Shown here: positions 32,961 to 45,563 of the stretch, in pieces
Layout of the letters: every line of letters starts with the position of its first letter
Position numbering within the stretch: the first letter of the stretch is position 1
NCBI GenBank assembly: GCA_950022655.1
Contig: OX465580.1
Coordinates: forward strand, 98,474,797 to 98,538,796
Reading direction: 5' to 3'
DNA from: Alentia gelatinosa
Lineage: Eukaryota > Annelida > Polychaeta > Phyllodocida > Polynoidae
DNA: 64,000 nt
Notes under the pieces: model-generated
Databases searched by the model: none
Told to the model about the DNA's origin: nothing
The model's input: only the letters and a program-made list of their open reading frames with translations
Translations under genes and position numbers: made by a program

Positions 32961-35019
32961 ACGTCACCATCTCTGTGTGCGTCTTTTTTCAGGCTATAGT
33001 TTTGCCAGTGTTACCCTAACTATCTGTCAATGCCTTACATATCCGGTGATGCCTCAGATATCCGGATAGAACTGCTACACTTATTTTAAGATATCAACAT
33101 TATATATACATTGATACTTACGAATTGACGTATACTTTCAAATACATTCTAGTACTATTCCTAGGCTGGACAAAGAAATAATTGCACATTACACTACAAT
33201 ATTTCACAACTTTCATTCTAAAAATGGATGCTGCCATTTCATTCACTATATATCAAATTTTGCTGGAAATTATGCTAATTATTATGTAAACAAGGTGCTC
33301 AGAATTTGTGAACAAGAACTACTTAGTGTAAGAAGATCTACTAGAAAATAGCTCGCTAATTTGATGACTGATATTTCGACTAACTAGCGATGATTTTCCA
33401 AAGGTACATATAGAGGGAATTGGTGTGTAAATGTATGAAACTGGGATAAATCATCAAGACTGGTTACTAACCAATCGACCAAATATGGCAAAGATTCAGC
33501 TACATGGTTATAGGAGCGCCAGCAAAGGAAAGAGTGCCCAGTGGCCGCCAATACCGCCTAATGCTGTAGATGATGAGCAGCTCAATGACAGACTGAGCAC
33601 AGAGCCTTAGCGGTGGGCAGCTAGCAGTGACAGGCCGGGAGGCGGTGACCCTCAGCCAGGCTGGCCAGCATGTGTTGGCCGGTCTATGGGCAGCTCTATC
33701 ACAGTGTCTACCAATCATTGCTTGGCCACCACCCGGGCGCTATATGGGCCTCTGGCCGTTATTGAGTGCACACGACCCACCAAGATCAATACACCCCGCT
33801 CTGTGCTGCTCCTCAAGATGCTCTGACCTGCTCCGAGAACCTAGTGCTCAGAGGTAGCGGGGGATACCTGAATGCTCAGTGTTTCCCCCCCGGACACATA
33901 TTTGACTCTCCCATTGGATCCTCTCGAGCCCCGCAAAGATCATATCGGTGAATAGCATATATACAGCTCGATTGAGTGCGTAGGCGGAGCGTTCGCTTGG
34001 CTTTTTTTCATAAAATGGATTGCAGTATCTGCCCACATGTCTGTTCACCCGGAAGTGCCATTTCTGAGAATTTAGTCATTGGTTTGGGAACGCTCTCACC
34101 TCAATGAGGACAAATGTTTTCTAAGGGGACCAACGAGGCAATTGTTATCCTTTCGTAGTGTTTTACAGGTCGAATGTAGATATTTTAGATAACATAGTTG
34201 TGTCCCTTAAAAATACTAAACGGACAAATCAAAGTATTGCCTATAGATTTCGTTAGTACAGTGTACATGCAAACTAGTGTATTTGTGTGACTTAGGAGTC
34301 CCAACTTATTCAAGCACTATACCATCCCAGTTATTTAACACTTTTTGTTTAGTTTGCTAGCATTGTATATAGACCTTTAAGAGCTTGTTCCGTGTGACTG
34401 ATTGTAACACTATTTGATGAACTGTACGTGCCATAAATAGCTTGTTGCATACGCAGATGTGAAAAAAAGTTGTATGAGGTGAATTATCATTTATTACCCA
34501 CCTAATACAGAGTCCTTATTCTAAGATTGTGCGTCCAGGATAGGGAAACACTTTTGTCTCAAAAATTAATCTTTGGTACAGACTTACTATCTTATATGTA
34601 AACAGAGGTGTTCTGCTCCCTACTGTGGGTCGCACTGTTTCTTTTTCAATTGTTATTCTAAACTGTTTTATCATATGATCTAAGATCGATGAAACGAAAT
34701 GTATTATCTGTGTAGGCTGGAAGAATATCTTACCATATTGGGACTCTTATCAACTCTTGGGCAGAGTGATGAAAACCCAGATATATGCTGCTGCCACCTG
34801 TGTCCCTTTCTTAGCCATGTGGAAGAATTTAACAATGACAAGATAATAAAGAAATTCTTTTTAAAAAACTAAACCTATGGAATCTACAGATCGCTACTGA
34901 GTAGAATACGGAATACTACTGAATAGGATATTATTGATTTTGTGCGGTAACTGCAAAATATAAGATAGTTACAAAAACCTAGATATAAAACTTGAGGAGT
35001 GTCCCATTGCTAATCTTTG
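32961..35019. other. Mixed stretch with a GC-rich patch at 33.5-33.95 kb
   Basis: 33500-33950 is clearly richer in GC (CCGGGAGGCGG, GGCCGGTC) but offers no splice-flanked frame that I trust. It could be a regulatory region or an old element. The rest is AT-rich. Confidence 0.35.
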
Positions 35020-35379
35020 ATGCATCTATTAGTATTAGGCATTTCGTATAGGACTACTCGTCATGTGGCATGTTGCCGTCGATTGTACGAGATCCTAGAT
35101 GTCACATTAATAACGTATTGCGGGGTAGAGGAATGGTACAACGCATACCCAGCGTTCAAACTACAAATGCGCTGTGGTGTATACTTTGTATGCTGTAGGA
35201 GCATTGCATGCCTGCATGAACAGTATACTCTAGACTGTAGAAAACACAGCGAGTCAACACGAGAGCCGCCGGTTCAATACTCTACATATAGACTTAATGT
35301 TTCAGGCATAGAAGAGGATTGCGGGGGCGAATTGGAAGGCATGGTTTACTCTGGTAAAAACAACAGTAGGTTGAAGTGA
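35020..35379 (+). CDS. Orphan ORF, Cys-containing, 119 codons
   Basis: ATG at 35020, TGA at 35377-35379. A TATA-like TATAAA lies about 30 bases upstream (34984). The product has Cys pairs (HVACCRRL, MRCGVYFVCCRS) and a hydrophilic C-terminus, with no clear signal peptide and no recognised family. The length could be chance in an AT-poor patch. Confidence 0.22.
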   Translation: MHLLVLGISYRTTRHVACCRRLYEILDVTLITYCGVEEWYNAYPAFKLQMRCGVYFVCCRSIACLHEQYTLDCRKHSESTREPPVQYSTYRLNVSGIEEDCGGELEGMVYSGKNNSRLK

Positions 35380-35639
35380 CTCAGTGCATGTGCACTTATG
35401 ACAAGATCAGCTCAACCAGCTGGCAATGAGCTTGGCCTGTCTGTCTTTCTGTCGATGTCTCTATACTTCATTGTACCATCTCTTCATTCCATTGTCTCTC
35501 ACCTAATGTGTATAAATGTGTATCTACAATGAATCAGTGGCTGCGCTTGGACGACAAGGTTTCGGAGCAGGTGTATCTTGAACATGCTTTACTCCCCCTC
35601 ATGTCTTTTTCGAGCCTCCTACTTGATACGGCTCTTCCT

Positions 35640-35890
35640 GCAGCCAACAAAGGCTGTCCGCCACCGCCTATTGACGTCACCGTGACGTCACTGCACGCGC
35701 TGATAGTACGGCACCGCTCGCGCGGAGGGAGGTTGGTGGAACGGCGCACGAGCCGTGCTGCCAGTCGCAGTCACCCCCGTGTGCGCTTGACATTGCAGGC
35801 TGTTGACAGCAGAACGGAGAGGAATTACTAGATGCGCGTGTCGTGTATGGCTGCTGACCCCAGACTCTGGTGACAGAGGTCAAGGTCAGC
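35640..35890 (+). promoter_or_regulatory. CpG-rich promoter-like region with twin CRE sites
   Basis: Two perfect TGACGTCA sites lie 11 bases apart (35672-35679 and 35683-35690), the full CREB/ATF consensus. GC-rich sequence with many CpGs follows to 35830. AGGTCAAGGTCA at 35877-35888 is an extended nuclear-receptor half-site pair (TCAAGGTCA is the ERR/SF-1 type). This looks like an active promoter, but the transcript is not identified on either strand. Confidence 0.4.
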
Positions 35891-36239
35891 TTTAGCATGC
35901 ACCCCCGCCCACTACCTGTATATGCTCTAGTCACAGGAATCCTCCTGGGAATTGTTAGCAAGAAATTAGAGCTACCTTTTACCTATAACAAAGCTCAGTT
36001 CTCTGAATACATTTTTGCCAAGAGTCATTATAAAAAGGTGTACAGCGCCCACGAAAATTGTTAATGCCTGTAAGTGTAGAACTATCGATTACTCCAGAAA
36101 GAAATATGAATATAATATTATATGAGAACATATGGATCATTAATGATTGGAGTAGATCCCCTATGACGAGAAAGTGGTTAATTGGGAACATGTTATTTGA
36201 TATACCCTTGTTTACAATTGTTGGTCATGTTAGTGGAAC

Positions 36240-36262
36240 TCCCCCCCCCCACCCCCGCCCTC
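36240..36262. repeat. Poly(C) tract
   Basis: C-run with one A and one G interruption. Low complexity. Confidence 0.9.
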
Positions 36263-36299
36263 CAGTTGCATGACCGGCCCCTAAGGCGAACGTATATAC

Positions 36300-37430
36300 A
36301 TATACAGTAATACAATAATGTCCCTTGTTGTGCTCAAATGTCTCGGCTTGAATCGACGATAACCAGAGAATGTGCATTAAGTATCCTCCTACCAAGCCCT
36401 ATATTTGTATCTGGTACGCTCAATTTACTTAGAAAAATAGTACATGCGTTACAGCCATTACAGTTGTAGTTACAGTTCGAAACAGTAGAGTACATACATA
36501 CACAAGATCTGAGGGAAGTCGAGATTCGGGACAGTCATGTAATCGTCCTAGGACTGTCATGGGATAATCCACCTCAGACACATGTGGATTGTCCTTTCAA
36601 TGGAGAAGGAGACTGACGTAAATTTAAATTTCCTTCCAGGACGTTTGACAAAGTTGTAATTGTCCTGACTTCGATCCTGAAAACTATCCTTTTGGAAGGA
36701 TATAACAATAAGTGTCCCTTCCAAAGGTGGTAGCCTAACTTACTAAGAATAGAATATATAGAAATAAAACAGCAAAATGGGAATCGTCAATGGTATGATC
36801 CCGGGACTACCACTGATTCAAATTGGGCAGTCCCACCAGTGCACATGACACATAGAAGAAACAATCACAGGCAGGAAGGCTTACATCATGAACTGTCCTT
36901 CTGAAGGGTCGAGGTCAGGAGATGAAGTAAAGAAACATGGACAACACTTATTTAAGGGGATCACCTTCCCATCCTGGTCATTGCCCTCCCACAAACGCTC
37001 CTATCATTGTCCGCATCCTTCAAGCTATCCCCAAACACTAATGCTGATATGAAACAATTACTCCTTGAGAATGTTATCAAAACATATAATGCCTGCCACT
37101 CATACAATGAGAACAGGCCTGTGTGTAGAGCAGTCAGTGTACCTGTGACACACCAATGCTGAGGGTTCCCACACCGGACCATGGTCAGTGAGGGAGGATA
37201 TACCTAACTGGCTGAGTTGCTTGATGGCCATTTGTGAATGGGAAACGAGAGCACTGTACACCACAGGTGGGGCATGGAAAAATTACACTATAACATAGAT
37301 TCACAGTGAGTGTAGTTATCACGTGTATAAGGAGTAGGTTTACACAGATGCACACAGATACAGAGATACACAGACATACAGAAAGATAACGGTACACAGA
37401 TAGACAGATATTCACATACAGAAAATGATA
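36300..37430. other. No gene recognised
   Basis: A repeated vocabulary of GGACAGTC, GGACTGTC and AACTGTCCTTCTGAAGG words between 36520 and 36920 hints at an old inverted-repeat element, but I could not define ends. Confidence 0.35.
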
Positions 37431-37469
37431 TACAGACTCAAGTCACACACTGACATACATTCTCAGATA

Positions 37470-37621
37470 CATACAGACAGACAGACAGACAGACAGACAT
37501 ACACACAAAACCTGTCTACACATAATCTTGGCAGGACCAGTACAACCCTGACCCTACCTGTCATGACTCACTGCTCTACCACCTCCCTCACTCTCTCTAT
37601 CTATCTATCTATCTATCTATT
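37470..37621. repeat. (AGAC)n and (ATCT)n microsatellites
   Basis: An AGAC run at about 37473-37498 and a CTAT run at about 37594-37621, with related degenerate ACAGAT words upstream from 37340. Confidence 0.9.
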
Positions 37622-37728
37622 TCTCAGCTTGTATACATATAAGAAAGAATATATTATATCCATGCATGTGTTCACACTGAGACTCAGAGAGTCAGTGAAC
37701 AATACACAGTGCTCAGATTTGTTTTTAG

Positions 37729-37931
37729 GTGGTGTAGGACACCCCAGCGCCAGTAACCTCGTTGCGACGCCGACCATATTCCTCAGTATAGGAGAGCAGA
37801 GAAACCACAGAGGCTACTGCCTCAAAGTGGTCCGGTTTATAACAGTGACGGCCAGTGTGTACCTGCAGTACCCCACATTGCTGCTCTCAATTGAGAACTG
37901 TACCTGTAAGCCCCGTTTTGCACGTGCCTGA
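37729..37931 (+). CDS. Candidate terminal exon, unknown
   Basis: A short T-tract acceptor (GATTTGTTTTTAG) opens a frame of about 67 codons (GGVGHPSASNLVATP, then LKVVRFITVTASVYLQYP, then ENCTCKPRFARA) ending TGA at 37929-37931. Codon use is GC-rich and protein-like, with a beta-strand-rich middle and a late Cys pair. No family recognised. Confidence 0.33.
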
Positions 37932-38279
37932 CGGTCGTGTAGGCAGGGCTTACTTTTCAGGATTAATTAATAGAGCTTAATTGATTAAGTTCATCTTTAA
38001 ACAGCCCCCTGGACCAATATGAATGTACATAGTATGTGCCCCATTAGGACGTATTGCTGCACAACTTAGCTATATTCCAGGCTCATTCTTTGTATTCAAC
38101 GATCTCTAAATTATTTACGCTCTCTATTCCAGGATTTCAGATAATTGTATAATCAAAAGATCGTAGATGCACCAATTCTACCCCTATAGTGGACAATTCA
38201 CTGCTAAATCAGGCATTAATACAAAGAAGTAGTGTCAACTAAACGTTACAGATTTCCTTCCTCCTGCTCTCTCCTGTAG
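37932..38279. other. AT-rich spacer
   Basis: No feature seen beyond a pyrimidine-rich tract (TTTCCTTCCTCCTGCTCTC) serving as the acceptor of the next candidate exon. Confidence 0.5.
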
Positions 38280-38434
38280 TAGAAACCTCCAGAGCACCAA
38301 GGATTGGAGCTGCTTCCTCGCTGCTGAGCGACCTGGAAGTGGGTCAATTCAGTGAGCAGCTCAGACTCTATGTCAGAGTCGCTCCAGGACGGTTACGCCT
38401 GATCGATCAAACCCCAGCTCAGGGAATCGAATAA
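38280..38434 (+). CDS. Candidate terminal exon, unknown
   Basis: Strong acceptor (CTCCTGCTCTCTCCTGTAG). The frame in phase 2 is open for 50 codons (APRIGAASSLLSDLEVGQF, then QLRLYVRVAPGRLRLI) and stops at 38432-38434. GC is well above the flanks. 38453-38520 has a second CCTCCTGTAG acceptor and another short open stretch. Function unknown. Confidence 0.3.
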
Positions 38435-38986
38435 TCAATAGAGTTGTGTGCCTCCTGTAGGTGGAAGCGGTAGTGGCCGCTGTGAGATGTGCTTGGCCAG
38501 ACTTTGTGCCTGCAGTTTAGCCTGTCCACATTACAAACATACCGCAAACCGACTGCTGCATTCTGATATATGTCCTATATAATCATGTGTCTGCAATAAT
38601 GATCTTAATTCATTTACGGAATTGAGATATCAAAAAGGCTTCCATAGTTCTCATACAAGGACATGAATGAAGGTCATGTACTATGCAAGGTTAGATGCAA
38701 ACATACGTCGGTATGTCATAAGTTATGAATGTGGCAAATCTATTTGTTGTATTTTTCCTAGGATTAATTTCTTTAACTGCATCAATTATGGAATTTTTCT
38801 CCGTTCTACATCTTCCATGCGGGCTGGTTCATTGATAAAGTATGGAGGCCGCGAATGCTGCCCCAAATAAATTGTAACTTAATCACGGATCACATAACCA
38901 AGTAGGTACTGTTCAATATTTTCGGTTGGTCTCATGGAGCATAAGCGCTATAAGTATACGGGAAGTGGCGACTGGTTATAACACTT

Positions 38987-39026
38987 GAGTTATTTAATGA
39001 CCATCGATGTGGTCATTAAATAACTC
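38987..39026. repeat. Perfect 17-bp hairpin
   Basis: GAGTTATTTAATGACCA at 38987-39003, loop TCGATG, then its exact complement at 39010-39026. No mismatches. It has no T-run typical of a terminator, so it is probably the relic of a foldback element. Confidence 0.85.
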
Positions 39027-39797
39027 CATTAGCTTTTAGAAATAGCTCCACACCACAAGGCCAATGTTTATCATTGATGACAATGTGGTATCATATGCTA
39101 CCAGTCCCCATACACCAAAAAGGCTGTAATAGATTTGAAATCTCAGTTTCCATGTCTTCAGTAGATCATGTTTACTGATCTTTGCATCTTTTTTTGTGTG
39201 TGGACAATTATCAGTCCTCATAGGTATGGGTCTTCCGAACTCTCTGTTTCTGGAAAGGGCAAGTATTTCTACCTTATATTACTGTCAGGCGCTGTCCAGA
39301 TTAGAGGCGCAGTAAAAGCGGAAACATCAGATTCAGTAAAGCTTAAATGAGGCCAGTGCGGAGAGAGCAGCGTGTAAATGCTTTTAACCATTGGGCGCCT
39401 TAATTGTGTGACTGCGTCTGCCGTTCTTAGTGTTCTAAGACATTATGCGGCATTTTCATCTAACGACTAGATTTGCACCGATTATGTGGTCAGGGTGCCA
39501 AGTAAAAAATACAGCTTAAGTCCAGCTTTGCCTGGAGATCGGTGATTAACCCTCCCTATGTTACAGCCGGGTATGTACTTCGAATTTATAAACACATTGA
39601 CGGGGTTCCTTTATGTGTAGATAGGGTTAAGGTAGACATCGTCGTTGGTGAGAGAAAGTGTCTATTTTGCAGTGAAAATGATGAGGCCAACGACTGAGCC
39701 ACAGTAGGAACCTTCGGCTCGCCACCGATTATATGTACCTGGTTTGAATTTATCGGCATATAGTCGTCAGGTTGTGTCAGATTGCGTCGACCTGTAA

Positions 39798-39897
39798 TTT
39801 TTATCTCACCTGACGATCATGAGCCCTAAAAAGGCATATAGTCGGCGGTTGGCCAGAATTGTCAGGTGGGAAATCGGAAGCCAGAATTGTCAGGTGG
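39798..39897. repeat. Short inverted and tandem repeat with TCTCACCTGAC/GTCAGGTGG
   Basis: TTTTTATCTCACCTGAC at 39798-39814 is inverted at 39861-39874, and CCAGAATTGTCAGGTGG is repeated directly at 39853-39869 and 39881-39897. The left end resembles the TTTATCTCACC end of the HINE-like copies, so it may be an internally deleted relative. Confidence 0.45.
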
Positions 39898-40045
39898 AAA
39901 CGCCCTATGACGTTCACAAATGTAATTAGCTGGTCGATGTCAACGTCTATCGCGCAAGTTCTTCATGAACCGGACTGGTAGCTTCTAGATATGGAGAGCA
40001 GCCAGACCTATATTGAAGATTAAAAGATGTGGTAAAGATTCGGAG

Positions 40046-40348
40046 ATGAATCAGTCAAGACTATGCCGTTCCTTTCATCGGATTGAAACTCATAGATCTT
40101 GCAAGAGAAAAAAATTTCCAATGCCAACGCTGGCTCTTCTGTCACAAGTAACATCATCCACATTGCGATGTCGAATATTCCAACGTGGGTTTGGCGAGTT
40201 GCAAGGCTGGTATTATGCCGTTGACGTCACAAGAATAATAAAGGAATACGTTGAGACACGTTATGGTACCGGATCATTTGACCTTACTGTGTCTATATAC
40301 ATTGCTAATGCATCACCCACCTATTGTATATGGTCGATGGCTGCATGA
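40046..40348 (+). CDS. Orphan ORF, faintly TGF-beta prodomain-like
   Basis: 100 codons from ATG at 40046 to TGA at 40346-40348. The C-terminal half (ELQGWYYAVDVTRIIKEY, then GSFDLTVSIYIANAS) has the W..xDVTxxIxE pattern and following beta strand seen in TGF-beta family prodomains. No furin site or mature Cys knot follows. This may be chance or a lone exon. The N-terminal part is basic and unconvincing. Confidence 0.25.
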   Translation: MNQSRLCRSFHRIETHRSCKRKKFPMPTLALLSQVTSSTLRCRIFQRGFGELQGWYYAVDVTRIIKEYVETRYGTGSFDLTVSIYIANASPTYCIWSMAA

Positions 40349-42664
40349 ATCAAATAGTGTGAGGAAGAACTGCAGGCTAATGACCACCCACTAACCAAAC
40401 AAAACCTGACATGTTAAAATAAGACATCGATACTAATCGTTGACTAGTGTTATAATGCACGAAAATCGTCATAATTGGCAGAATTCACCAAGTCTAAATT
40501 TCCATTTGTTTTTGGACTATTTTCATTATTACCCTTGGTAATTATATCATCCCATTGCAGTAGTGAGCAGATGTGCTGGCCATTGATGAGGTACTTTTGA
40601 AATCAATTAATCTATGAAATTTACTTCCCGTTAAACGTTTCCGATTTATGTTTACGCCAGTCAGCATTAATAAGGCATGATCCCACTAAATAATTTGTAT
40701 CTGCGATGTTTCTATGATGAGTAACCAATATGATATCTTAAGCATTGTAAGAGATTATACCGCATGAAGACATTGAAGCACGTATGCACCCTTCTCCAAC
40801 CTTCCTCGGTTTAATTATGAGAGAGAAGCTATGTAATATAGTCAAGTGATTAACGAAAGATACGATATCCCCTTATTTATCTATTGCCTTGTATTCCCAA
40901 AGATCTTCATAGTTCCTCCAATCTATGCAATACTCTGTCCCCTTACTAACTGTTTGTCATTTCAAATATAACATGTCACTTCTATTCTAATCGAAAAGTG
41001 GAACGAAGATTTCCCTAGAGCTAATAATCATATAACAAGCTAAATTAATAGTCGTATAACTTCTTTTTTAGTTCACCATTGAACCAATAAAAATGGAATA
41101 CGCACACCACCAGAGGAAATGTAGCACTATTTTATTTACCAAATTTGATTTCAGATGAATCTATGTTGAGAGACGGGAGAGGGGTCCACAATGTTAAAGT
41201 AAAGATATATGTGTCATATCATATTAATTCCAAACATGAGGACGGGCGTATTAGCCTTCTGAAAAATGTAATTTCCGGATCCCTTTATCTCCATCGGAAT
41301 AGAAATCGGTAGCTTCTATTGCAGCTAAGAAAAGGTTTCGTTCTCCTATTTACAGCTGATGTTATATAAATGTCGTGTCCGTTCAGTCAACATGATCGAT
41401 TCGGTACTTATTTCAATGTCCGTTATTACTTACCTGGTTAATGATGGAACATTATTCCTCTACCTGTTCGCTAGGTAACGGACCTGTACATACATGTATC
41501 CAAAAACGTGGGTATAGGACAATCAAGTTATGTTATCCTAAAGACACAACTCATAATGCCTTAAGAAAACCAGGATATTTTACAGTTTTGTTTATGTAAA
41601 TAGAAATGTAGGGTTTGGTCTTATGTATAGAAAAATGCTAGAACTGTCGATACTTTACTTATGTTTTTTTTCTTCTGAACAGGAAAATATGTTAATGGAC
41701 TGATGAATGGCTAATTAAAATTGTAAGACACTATTTCTGGCTAATACACAAACTCATGGCGAATGTAAGATGCTTTTCAGTTGCCTACGCAACGGAGAGT
41801 ACACAAAATGGAAGTTGAATCAGCATACTAAAATACTGTGGGTAGTCTGCATGTCTTTTTTATTGTAAACTGTACTTTGAACTCTCTTTTATATCTAGAT
41901 ACACAACACAGGAAAAGAATTATTTTCCATAATTAAGTACATTCTGAAACAAAGTGAGTTTGAGTTTGTATGCTATAAATTAATTTCGTAATATTCATCT
42001 ATGTATCTTTTTATGAGATCCTTATGCTATTAAGAAATTCGTCTCAGGTCAAGTGAGGCGCACCCTTAAATAAGATTAATGGACCAAGTGGAGGAGTTTG
42101 CGGATACATAATTATGAATATGTATTTTAGTGCCTCCCATATGGCGGATTCTTGTACTCTATCATGTTTGTTGTGAATGTGACTGTGCAGAGTATCAAGC
42201 TGTATTTAGTGACATGTACATCTGCAAGAATTGTCAGGCGTTCGCGCGTGTGCGCCCACAGCTACTGCTACACCTGCAACGAGATGACACGTTAATTAAC
42301 ACCACCCGCATTTAATTGACCATCTGTGATGGCTACGTGTATATGCCCCGTGCGGAAATGCGGGAGGGTTGCGGCTGGGGGAGGTGGTAAAACTATGCTG
42401 TTTATCGGGTGAGGGAGGTGGCAGGGGTTTGATGCTAGAAGTTTTATGGCTTGAGGTAATCAGGGCCCACTGTCCTATCTTTAGGGGTCTGTAGGGATGT
42501 GATTATTACCAAATTGGCTTTCTTAGGGGATCGATAGATAATGGTGTTGTTTCTGCCGTCGTACCTGGCAGATCCATCTGAAAATGAAAATGCAGTGAAG
42601 TGAAGTGAATTACAGGGTGTATGACGGATCGCGTGCATCAAAGGAACGTGGTATGATATATATT

Positions 42665-42666
<2 letters not shown>
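40349..42666. other. AT-rich stretch without recognised gene
   Basis: No exon, RNA gene or repeat could be supported. Confidence 0.5.

Positions 42667-42727
<61 letters not shown>
42667..42727. repeat. (TA)n microsatellite
   Basis: About 30 uninterrupted TA units. Confidence 0.97.
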
Positions 42728-42730
<3 letters not shown>

Positions 42731-43769
42731 TGTGCCATATCCATCACTTGTTCCTGAAACCTGGAGCAAAAGTAATCGCAGCTGCCACACTACAGAGGTA
42801 ATGAAATCCGCTGGCGGGACCTTGGATTAAATCGCCTGCGGTTAATCATTAACTCAACTGACTTTCCATCAATACCCTGTAATATTCAGAATCTATGTTA
42901 GAGAAAGGGTGTAAAATGAACATTTGGACCCTTAAGAATGGACATTGTACTGGCTCAAATCAGATTAGTGCGCAAACGGCTTCCCGTAGCCAACACGAAA
43001 CCTTATTTGAATGGCTGAGCTATGTTTTACAGAATTCATCTCTGAGGCTCATTCTGGCAGTAATGGTCTTATGTGAAATATTGATTTTCGTCGACATTAT
43101 TTCGTATTCATTCAGAATAATATAGCTGATGAAATTGTGATTTACAGTATAATATTGTGCCTACAATATATTGCCCGCTCGCCAGGCGTAGATATATAAA
43201 GGGAATTACCAAATATCTGAAATATCTGAATAGTAACGTTGGCGTGCGACGTAATGCGGTAAGCTATAGATATTTCCTACCTTGGACAATATTGATTGCA
43301 TCAGTGGTTATGCTATGTAGGCAATCCGCATTCTATCGGTAGAACGATTTGCAATCCTTGGGATGGGGTGTTTAGGCGCCAGCCAGCCTTCCTAGAATTG
43401 GCGGTTACACCATCTGCACCTATTTGCATCTAGTGTCATTTAGCCTGATCTTGTCTCGTTTTGTCTCATCTAGTCACACTTTATTTCCATGGGGCCTTCT
43501 TTATTGCAATGCAGTTCTGCTCATCGTTCTTTTTTTTTTTTATTCCACCCTGCATGCTAGTAATCCTTTTATTTGATCTGAAGTAGCGTCTACTTTCCCC
43601 AGCCTGTTGCTACCAATCTGGACAAATAAATCCCCGGGTATTTATTTGCCTTAAGAATGAGGTGTACGCCGTTGTCTGTTCTGTTAAGTCTGTTCTCATC
43701 TCTTCTCTCCAGGGTACCTCACGGACCACTTTTCCCTTCACCCATTCCCGATTCCCCATACCCAGCCCC

Positions 43770-43773
43770 TCCC

Positions 43774-43804
<31 letters not shown>

Positions 43805-43816
43805 AAACACACATAA
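43770..43816. repeat. Compound (C)n(CA)n microsatellite
   Basis: About 20 C followed by AC repeats. The same compound structure occurs at 50833-50865. Confidence 0.95.
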
Positions 43817-44189
43817 AGGGTTGCTGACCGCTATGGTTTGACTAGCCTCTAACTCTGTTGCTGGCGGTGCAGCTGCTCCTGTAGCATCGGCTGATGTTAC
43901 AACTGCAGTGGCCGCTATTGCATGCGTCCTTGCATGCAACTTACTGCTGCGCTGCTGCTATTGCAGCCACTGCTGCTGCTGTGGCGTCTGCCTGCTTCCC
44001 TGTTGACTGACTGCGATGCAGCTCCAACGCACGACGCCAGAGCGGCTTTCGCCACTGTGTTGGCACTCCACTGGCCTCCGGTGGACCGCCCAGCCGTTTC
44101 CATAGCAATGCCATGTTAATCTATGCCGCGCGACTGATGTCATATGTGCATACATTACCCGACGTCCACTGCGCGCCGATCGATCGCAC

Positions 44190-44454
44190 CGCGGGGTGGC
44201 AGCACTGTGCAGCAGCTGTAGGCAGGCGAGAACGGAGGCAGCAGTTGGACATGTGATTTGTGCCCTCCCAGTCGGGATATCATCGCCACTAAAACACCCC
44301 GACCCCATTTTTGGATTTTGGTTCACCAGAACTGCTACCCGTGACTGGACAAGGTGTCTCCCCAGGGTCCCTCGCAACGAGGCGGGGACGGCGGATTTAG
44401 TCTCCGTGTTCGGACGGAGAAGGTCGGCGGCAGCGGCGACGGTTCTTCCCCAAG
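44190..44454 (+). promoter_or_regulatory. CpG-rich promoter and candidate 5' UTR exon with splice donor
   Basis: GC content and CpG density rise sharply from about 43930 to 44650. The stretch CGGACGGAGAAGGTCGGCGG continues to a canonical donor CCCCAAG|GTGAGT at 44454/44455. There is no long frame before the donor, so a non-coding first exon is the simplest reading. The downstream exon is not identified. 44736-44748 (CCGCCAGATGGGG) resembles a CTCF site and 45021-45031 (GCCGCCATCTT) a YY1 site. Confidence 0.42.
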
Positions 44455-44735
44455 GTGAGTGTCGAGCTCGCGGGTCGTCCAGCTGCCAGCAGCGCCAGCT
44501 TCAGATCCAACATGGAGGCCGGCCGGCTGGCTGGCTGGTTGGTTGGCGGGAGGCGGGCGGTGTCCGGCCAGCTGCGGCCATACTGCCCGCCATCCCACCA
44601 ACACCATGCAGGCACCGGACCCGCATCGTTCGCCAGCAACCTTAATACCCGTTGGAATGTCTAGGTTCAGAAATGACGGTTTGGGGTTGAGTTTCAAAAT
44701 GATATCTGTCCTGGTACTTTAGTCCCGCTGAACGG

Positions 44736-44748
44736 CCGCCAGATGGGG
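44736..44748 (+). promoter_or_regulatory. CTCF-like site CCGCCAGATGGGG
   Basis: Near match to the CTCF core, about 280 bases downstream of the candidate first-exon donor. Confidence 0.3.
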
Positions 44749-45020
44749 TTGTAGACGGCACCGGAAGTCGTGATTACCAATGCAGCAGTGATGTAAACAA
44801 CCCGAAATAACTCTTGTATGTAGGGAGGGGCTTTCATCCATATGTTAGCCTGTTAGAGTTGAACCTTTGAGTTTTCATAAAGGCATTTGCATAGACACCG
44901 GTTTTGTGCATCCTATTCTTTGACTACACTGGTGACCTACCCCACCCGCCTGTCGCGGACGAACATAGGTCTGAGTGCTCTGTGTTTGGCTGCGATCAAT
45001 ACGCTAGGAATGTAGGCCAT

Positions 45021-45031
45021 GCCGCCATCTT
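45021..45031 (+). promoter_or_regulatory. YY1-like site GCCGCCATCTT
   Basis: Matches the YY1/Pho consensus, which is common near metazoan start sites and in retroelement promoters. No nearby gene start is proven. Confidence 0.3.
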
Positions 45032-45563
45032 AGAGCTGCTTGGAGTCTGTGTGACCTGCTCACAAATCTGGCGGTCTTGCTTATCCCATACATGGCGGTA
45101 TATTCTGTATTACTTATGTGAACATCACACATTTTATATGACAAAACCATTGTCCACGATGTCGGCTAGTGTGGAGTCTAGAATAATTACTGAATATGTG
45201 TAGATTAGGTCTATGTTGCCAATCGAGTCTTTCAAACCTGATATATCTGTGAATATCCAACCTCCTTTGCCTTTGTAACATTATAGATAGTAAATCGTAA
45301 GGATCCTTCGTAAAGGCGTTTCTGATACTGTACCTATTAACGTGATTGCTATGTCCAGCCGGAAGGATTAGTGTAAGACATTGAATCTGTGTAGCTTCTA
45401 GAAAGTAAATGCCTGGTTTCGTGTGAGACTTACCAGATGTAATTAACTTAATGTTTGTAACGCATCGAGTTGCAGGAGCATATATAAGAGCTAATGGCCT
45501 GCTCAATGATTATAGTGAAGTTACTCTGATTGACCTGATCTGTCCAGGATAGAGGGGATATCC

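Noticed and set aside
32113..33019. Open frames up to 285 codons encoding proline-rich or glycine/arginine-rich repeats
   Set aside because: They run only through the 54-bp minisatellite and are open in several frames on both strands because the unit length is a multiple of three.
35260..35290. tRNA B-box-like GGTTCAATAC
   Set aside because: No A-box, cloverleaf or SINE body could be built around it.
41000..43000. CRISPR array or bacterial operon features
   Set aside because: No regularly spaced repeats, ribosome binding sites or compact gene blocks in the window.
43610..44720. Several overlapping open frames of 80-149 codons on both strands
   Set aside because: They follow high GC content and poly(C); low-complexity translations. 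The region is better read as a CpG-rich promoter and 5' UTR.
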